DNA of 64,000 bases from Prauserella aidingensis (lineage in GTDB: Bacteria; Actinomycetota; Actinomycetes; Mycobacteriales; Pseudonocardiaceae): assembly GCF_024171865.1 (NCBI RefSeq), contig NZ_JAMTCN010000011.1:1-64000 (forward strand), read 5' to 3'. The position numbers were made by a program, and so were the translations under genes. This document shows, one piece after another, positions 60,941 to 64,000 of the stretch. Under the pieces are notes generated by a model. It was not told the origin of the DNA. It ran no database searches and was given only the letters and a program-made list of their open reading frames with translations. Every line of letters begins with the position of its first letter. Positions within the stretch are counted from its first letter, which is position 1.

Positions 60941-62316
60941 CTGCGAACAAGGTCCTGCTCCTCAACATCGTCGGACTGACACCACGGCTGCTCGCGCATG
61001 CGCCACGGCTGCGCGCGCTCGCCGCGGACGGCTGGCAGGCCCAGCTCGACACCGTGCTGCCCGCCGTCACGTGCTCGGCGCAATCCACCATGCTCACCGG
61101 ACGTCCGCCGCGCGACCACGGCATCGTCGGCAACGGCTGGTATTTCCGCGACCTCGGCGAGGTCTACCTGTGGCGCCAGCACAACCGGCTGGTGCAGGGG
61201 GAGAAGGTGTGGGAGACCGCCCGGCGCGCCGATCCCGACTACCGCGCGGCGAACGTGTGCTGGTGGTACGCGATGGGCGCGAGTACGGACTGGACGATCA
61301 CGCCGCGCCCGGTCTATCACGCCGACGGGCGCAAGTCCCCGGACTGCTACGCGCGCCCGCCGGAGCTGCACGACCAACTCACCGACGAGCTCGGCGCGTT
61401 CCCGCTGTTCAACTACTGGGGTCCGACGGCGTCGCTGCGTTCCAGCGAATGGGTGGTCGCGGCGTCCCGGCGACTGCTGCCGGATGCGGATCTGACGCTG
61501 GCCTACGTCCCGCACCTGGACTACGACCTGCAACGCCACGGTCCCGACAGCCCGCAGGCCCTTGCCGCCGTGCGCGACGTCGACCGCACCGTCGCGCCGC
61601 TGCTCGACGACGCGCAGGCGTCCGGCGCCACGGTCGTCGTGGTCAGCGAGTACGGCATCACGCCCGCGTCGCGGCCCGTCGACGTCAACCGGATGTTGCG
61701 GCAGTCCGGGTTGCTGGAGGTCTACACCCAGGAGGGCATGGAGTACCTGGACCCGTGGACGTCGCGGGCGTTCGCGGTCGCTGACCACCAGGTCGCGCAC
61801 GTCTACGTCGACAATCCGGCGGACGTCGGGGCGGTGGCGAAGCTGTGCCAGGACCTGCCCGGTGTGGACCTGGTGCTGGACCGCGAGGCGCAGGCGGACT
61901 ACGGCATCGACCACGAGCGAGCGGGCGAGCTGGTGCTGGTTGCGGAGCAGGGCGCGTGGTTCACGTACTACTACTGGCTGGACGACGCCCGCGCCCCGGA
62001 CTTCGCCCGCGGCGTCGACATCCACCGCAAACCCGGTTACGACCCGGCAGAGCTGTTCCTCGACCCCGCCGATCGCACGGCGAAGGCGCGGGTCCTGCTC
62101 GGATTGGCGAAGAAGAAGCTGGGACTGCGGTACACGATGAACGTCGTGCCGACGGACGGGCGATGGGTGAAGGGCACGCACGGCAGGCTGCCCGACGACC
62201 CTGCCGATGGTCCGGTGTTGCTGTGCAGCGACCCGGCCGCGCGCCGCGACCGCATCGCGGCCGCGGACGTCCGGGACCTGGTGCTGGAATCGGCCGGGAT
62301 CGCGGACACGACGTGA
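60937..62316 (+). CDS. eboF: EboF-like nucleotide pyrophosphatase / alkaline phosphatase family protein
   Basis: The 459-residue protein has the type I phosphodiesterase nucleophile region LPAVTCSAQSTMLTGRPPRD followed by HGIVGNGWYF. Further metal ligands lie in LAYVPHLDYDLQRHGPDS (Asp, His) and VVSEYGITPASRPVDVNRML. GTHGRLPDD is near the end. It should cleave a phosphodiester or phosphoester, perhaps releasing the final metabolite. No signal peptide is visible, so it is probably cytosolic. It closes the operon. Confidence 0.9.
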   Translation: MTANKVLLLNIVGLTPRLLAHAPRLRALAADGWQAQLDTVLPAVTCSAQSTMLTGRPPRDHGIVGNGWYFRDLGEVYLWRQHNRLVQGEKVWETARRADPDYRAANVCWWYAMGASTDWTITPRPVYHADGRKSPDCYARPPELHDQLTDELGAFPLFNYWGPTASLRSSEWVVAASRRLLPDADLTLAYVPHLDYDLQRHGPDSPQALAAVRDVDRTVAPLLDDAQASGATVVVVSEYGITPASRPVDVNRMLRQSGLLEVYTQEGMEYLDPWTSRAFAVADHQVAHVYVDNPADVGAVAKLCQDLPGVDLVLDREAQADYGIDHERAGELVLVAEQGAWFTYYYWLDDARAPDFARGVDIHRKPGYDPAELFLDPADRTAKARVLLGLAKKKLGLRYTMNVVPTDGRWVKGTHGRLPDDPADGPVLLCSDPAARRDRIAAADVRDLVLESAGIADTT

Positions 62317-62609
62317 CGAGACGTCCCCGCTGACGAGACAGCACGCCATCCGCCGCGGACTCCGACCGCGGCGTGCGGAAACCCGCCGGACGTGGGCGCG
62401 CATGTCCGGTTGTGCCGGGGCGGGTCGGGGCTTCCCGGCCCGCCCCTGACGTGTGTGCGCCGGGGTAGCGCGCGCCGGTCGCCGCCCGAAAAATCCCGCC
62501 GAGGCGGAACCTGTCCGGGTGATGCCGCGTCAGTCGCTACATACGAGCGATGGCCGGCAGCCGGTGCGGCGGCCGGCACGGACGCCGGACAGGCGAAGGA
62601 CTGGGGACG
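62317..62609. other. intergenic region between the ebo-type locus and the type VII genes
   Basis: These 293 bases contain a CGCCGCGG/CCGCGGCG hairpin (62351-62373), the terminator at 62417 and no supported gene. GC dips around 62485-62560, where the type VII promoter probably lies, but no convincing hexamer pair was found. Confidence 0.5.
62417..62446 (+). terminator. ebo-type locus terminator
   Basis: GGGGCGGGTCGGG (62417-62429) pairs with CCCGGCCCGCCCC (62434-62446), 13 bp with one T-G wobble and a four-base loop. The core is nearly the same as in the htpG terminator at 42875. Confidence 0.78.
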
Positions 62610-63065
62610 ATGACAGGTTTCGACGCTGTTCCCGACGAACTGCGCGGGACGGCAGGACGGATCGGTGAGACCGCGAGCACTGCGGCCGGCCTGGTGTGGC
62701 AGGGCCCCAGCGGCGATTACGGCAACGACGCGGTGCAGCAGGCGTGGCAGCGCTACATCGAGAGCACGCGTGAGCATTTCCAGGCGTTGAAGGGCAAGGC
62801 CGAGGAACTGGGGAGTCAGCTCGGCTCGGCCGCCGCCCGGTACCTCGAATCCGACGAGGGCACGCGGTCGTCGCTGGACACACTGGGCAACGCGGTCGAG
62901 AGCGCGGCGGTCGGCATGGGTGCAGGCGGTGCCGCGGGCAGCGCGGTCGGCGGTGCCGTCGGCGGGATCGCGGGCGGCCTGGGCGGTGCGCTCGGCGGCG
63001 TGGCCGCGGGCGGCATCAGCGCCGTCCTCGACGGCGGTGCCGGCGGCGAGGGACAGGAGCGGTGA
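62610..63065 (+). CDS. EspC-like type VII secretion target
   Basis: The 151-residue protein has a helical N-domain (TGFDAVPDELRGTAGRIGET) like the EspC/type VII target family, and near residue 90 the export motif Tyr-Leu-Glu-Ser-Asp (YxxxD). The last 50 residues are a Gly/Ala zipper (GAGGAAGSAVGGAVGG...) that could enter membranes or pack as an oligomer. Its stop shares a base with the next start, so the two are probably co-secreted partners. Confidence 0.8.
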   Translation: MTGFDAVPDELRGTAGRIGETASTAAGLVWQGPSGDYGNDAVQQAWQRYIESTREHFQALKGKAEELGSQLGSAAARYLESDEGTRSSLDTLGNAVESAAVGMGAGGAAGSAVGGAVGGIAGGLGGALGGVAAGGISAVLDGGAGGEGQER

Positions 63066-64000
63066 TGGCGGAACTGGGGCAGACCGACGACCCGAAGGCA
63101 CTCGTTCCCGGCGACCCCGAGGCGATCTCGTCCGATCTGGGCGCGTTGGTCGATCCGATCACCGTGGCCGACGAGATCGGTTCGACCCTCGGCACCATCG
63201 ATCCGGTCGGCTGGGTCGGCGATGCGGCCACGGCCTTCCGTTCGGTTCTGGCGGAGGAGCCTCCCCGATGGGGACAGGCCGTCGACGCCGTCGGGCAGGG
63301 CGGCGACCGGCTGGCGGACTACGCCGACATCCTGACCTGGGGGCAGGGGGAGGCGCAGCGCGCGATCGAGCTGTACCACCAGGCACGGGCCGCGGGCCGC
63401 GCGGCGAAGGCCCAGTACGACGCGTTGCGCGCGCTGGGCCCGATGGCCGGCGGGCCGATGGGACCGTTCCAGGACCCGGGCGCGCCCGCGATGGCCGAGG
63501 CGCAGCAGATCCTCGACGCCGCGAGGAAGGCCGTCGCCGCGGAAGGCCCCGTGATCGCCATGGCACTCGGCATGACCCACGACGAGGACGGCCGGTTCCG
63601 GCACGAGTTCGGCGAGCAGGCTTTCGGTGCCGACAACCGGCGGACGGAGCCGGTGTACAACCCGGAGACCGGCCGGTGGGAAGGCCCGGACGGCTGGCAG
63701 ACCGACGCGGACGGCAACCGCAGTTACGAGCGGACGGCCGGTGACCAGCCCGCCGACAAGCTCATGCACGACGGCGCCAGGGACCTGTTCGACAGCCTGG
63801 GCATCGACCTGCCGGGGCCGGGCATGCTGGGTGTCGACCCGGTGCGGCACGAGGTCGGCGACAACGTCGACGTCGCGGGCGGCGACTTCGCGGTCGGAGT
63901 CGAGCACGGCGGCATGTCGGCCGGGGCGTCCGGTTCGGGTTCGGTGCTCGGCGCCGGGGCGGGTGCGTACGCCGAGGCCACCGAGGACGGGTTCGCCGCC
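63065..64000 (+). CDS. large type VII secretion-associated protein, possibly a polymorphic toxin (partial, 3' end outside)
   Basis: At least 312 residues run off the window. Residues 20-125 form an LXG/WXG-like helical hairpin with a central DPVGWVGDAATAF turn, typical of putative type VII-secreted proteins. Next comes a linker (GPMAGGPMGPF), then YNPETGRWEGPDGWQTDADG, a domain common in actinobacterial secreted proteins. A Gly/Ala-rich segment follows. The activity domain, if any, lies beyond 64000. Confidence 0.78.
   Translation, partial: MAELGQTDDPKALVPGDPEAISSDLGALVDPITVADEIGSTLGTIDPVGWVGDAATAFRSVLAEEPPRWGQAVDAVGQGGDRLADYADILTWGQGEAQRAIELYHQARAAGRAAKAQYDALRALGPMAGGPMGPFQDPGAPAMAEAQQILDAARKAVAAEGPVIAMALGMTHDEDGRFRHEFGEQAFGADNRRTEPVYNPETGRWEGPDGWQTDADGNRSYERTAGDQPADKLMHDGARDLFDSLGIDLPGPGMLGVDPVRHEVGDNVDVAGGDFAVGVEHGGMSAGASGSGSVLGAGAGAYAEATEDGFAA

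Overview
The window is about 70% GC. It has many GTG starts and many 1-4 base stop/start overlaps, and it looks like an actinobacterial chromosome, most likely from the Pseudonocardiales (a Saccharomonospora, Prauserella or Amycolatopsis type organism). The family assignment is inference. The phylum is well supported by SteA, MctB, TlyA, the seven-gene Mrp set, type VII secretion proteins and by synteny with the Mycobacterium tuberculosis Rv1691-Rv1713 block as I remember it.

Layout. 1-425: the end of an rrn operon (23S 3' end, 5S, nested terminator hairpin). 466-31859: the housekeeping backbone, in order an Arg/Asp/Gly-rich TPR protein, HAD phosphatase, small protein, tlyA, nadK, recN, steA, mctB, (aroA, opposite strand), pyrG, NUDIX, xerD, parA, small DNA-binding candidate, scpA, scpB, rluB, then cmk, plsC, der and a PAC2 protein. 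Between rluB and cmk lies an ion-homeostasis insert: ohr, a KhtT/KhtU-type antiporter pair and a complete mrpABCDEFG operon. 31948-35470: a BenE-type permease and a divergent TetR/MFS drug-efflux pair with two clear operators. 35475-40710: a zinc uptake locus of the Azt type (aztA divergent from aztB, aztD-like, aztC, aztD) with a Zur-like box placed exactly between -35 and -10 of the aztB promoter. 40897-43579: htpG and a short KsgA-like methyltransferase. 43580-44400: a low-GC islet with an orphan gene and the stub of a Hint (polymorphic toxin) domain.

44531-62316 is the most distinctive part. A ROK repressor faces a sugar-type ABC importer (ATPase, permease, lipoprotein receptor). This is followed by a Gfo/Idh/MocA dehydrogenase, two TIM-barrel isomerases (one with a Tat signal) and a secreted PQQ-type sugar dehydrogenase with a PKD domain. 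A long hairpin then separates these from an ebo-type locus: an inositol-phosphate-synthase-like cyclase, EboC, another TIM-barrel isomerase, EboA, EboB, EboE and EboF. The ebo locus has an inositol-phosphate-synthase-like enzyme where better known ebo clusters carry a dehydroquinate-synthase-like EboD. In other bacteria ebo genes are linked to moving a small molecule into the periplasm, so the neighbourhood suggests a sugar- or cyclitol-derived metabolite. The eboC gene is broken by a one-base deletion inside an 18-bp tandem repeat. 62610-64000: an EspC-like type VII secretion target and the start of a large type VII-associated protein cut by the window edge.

No tRNA gene, CRISPR array, intact insertion sequence or replication origin was recognised.
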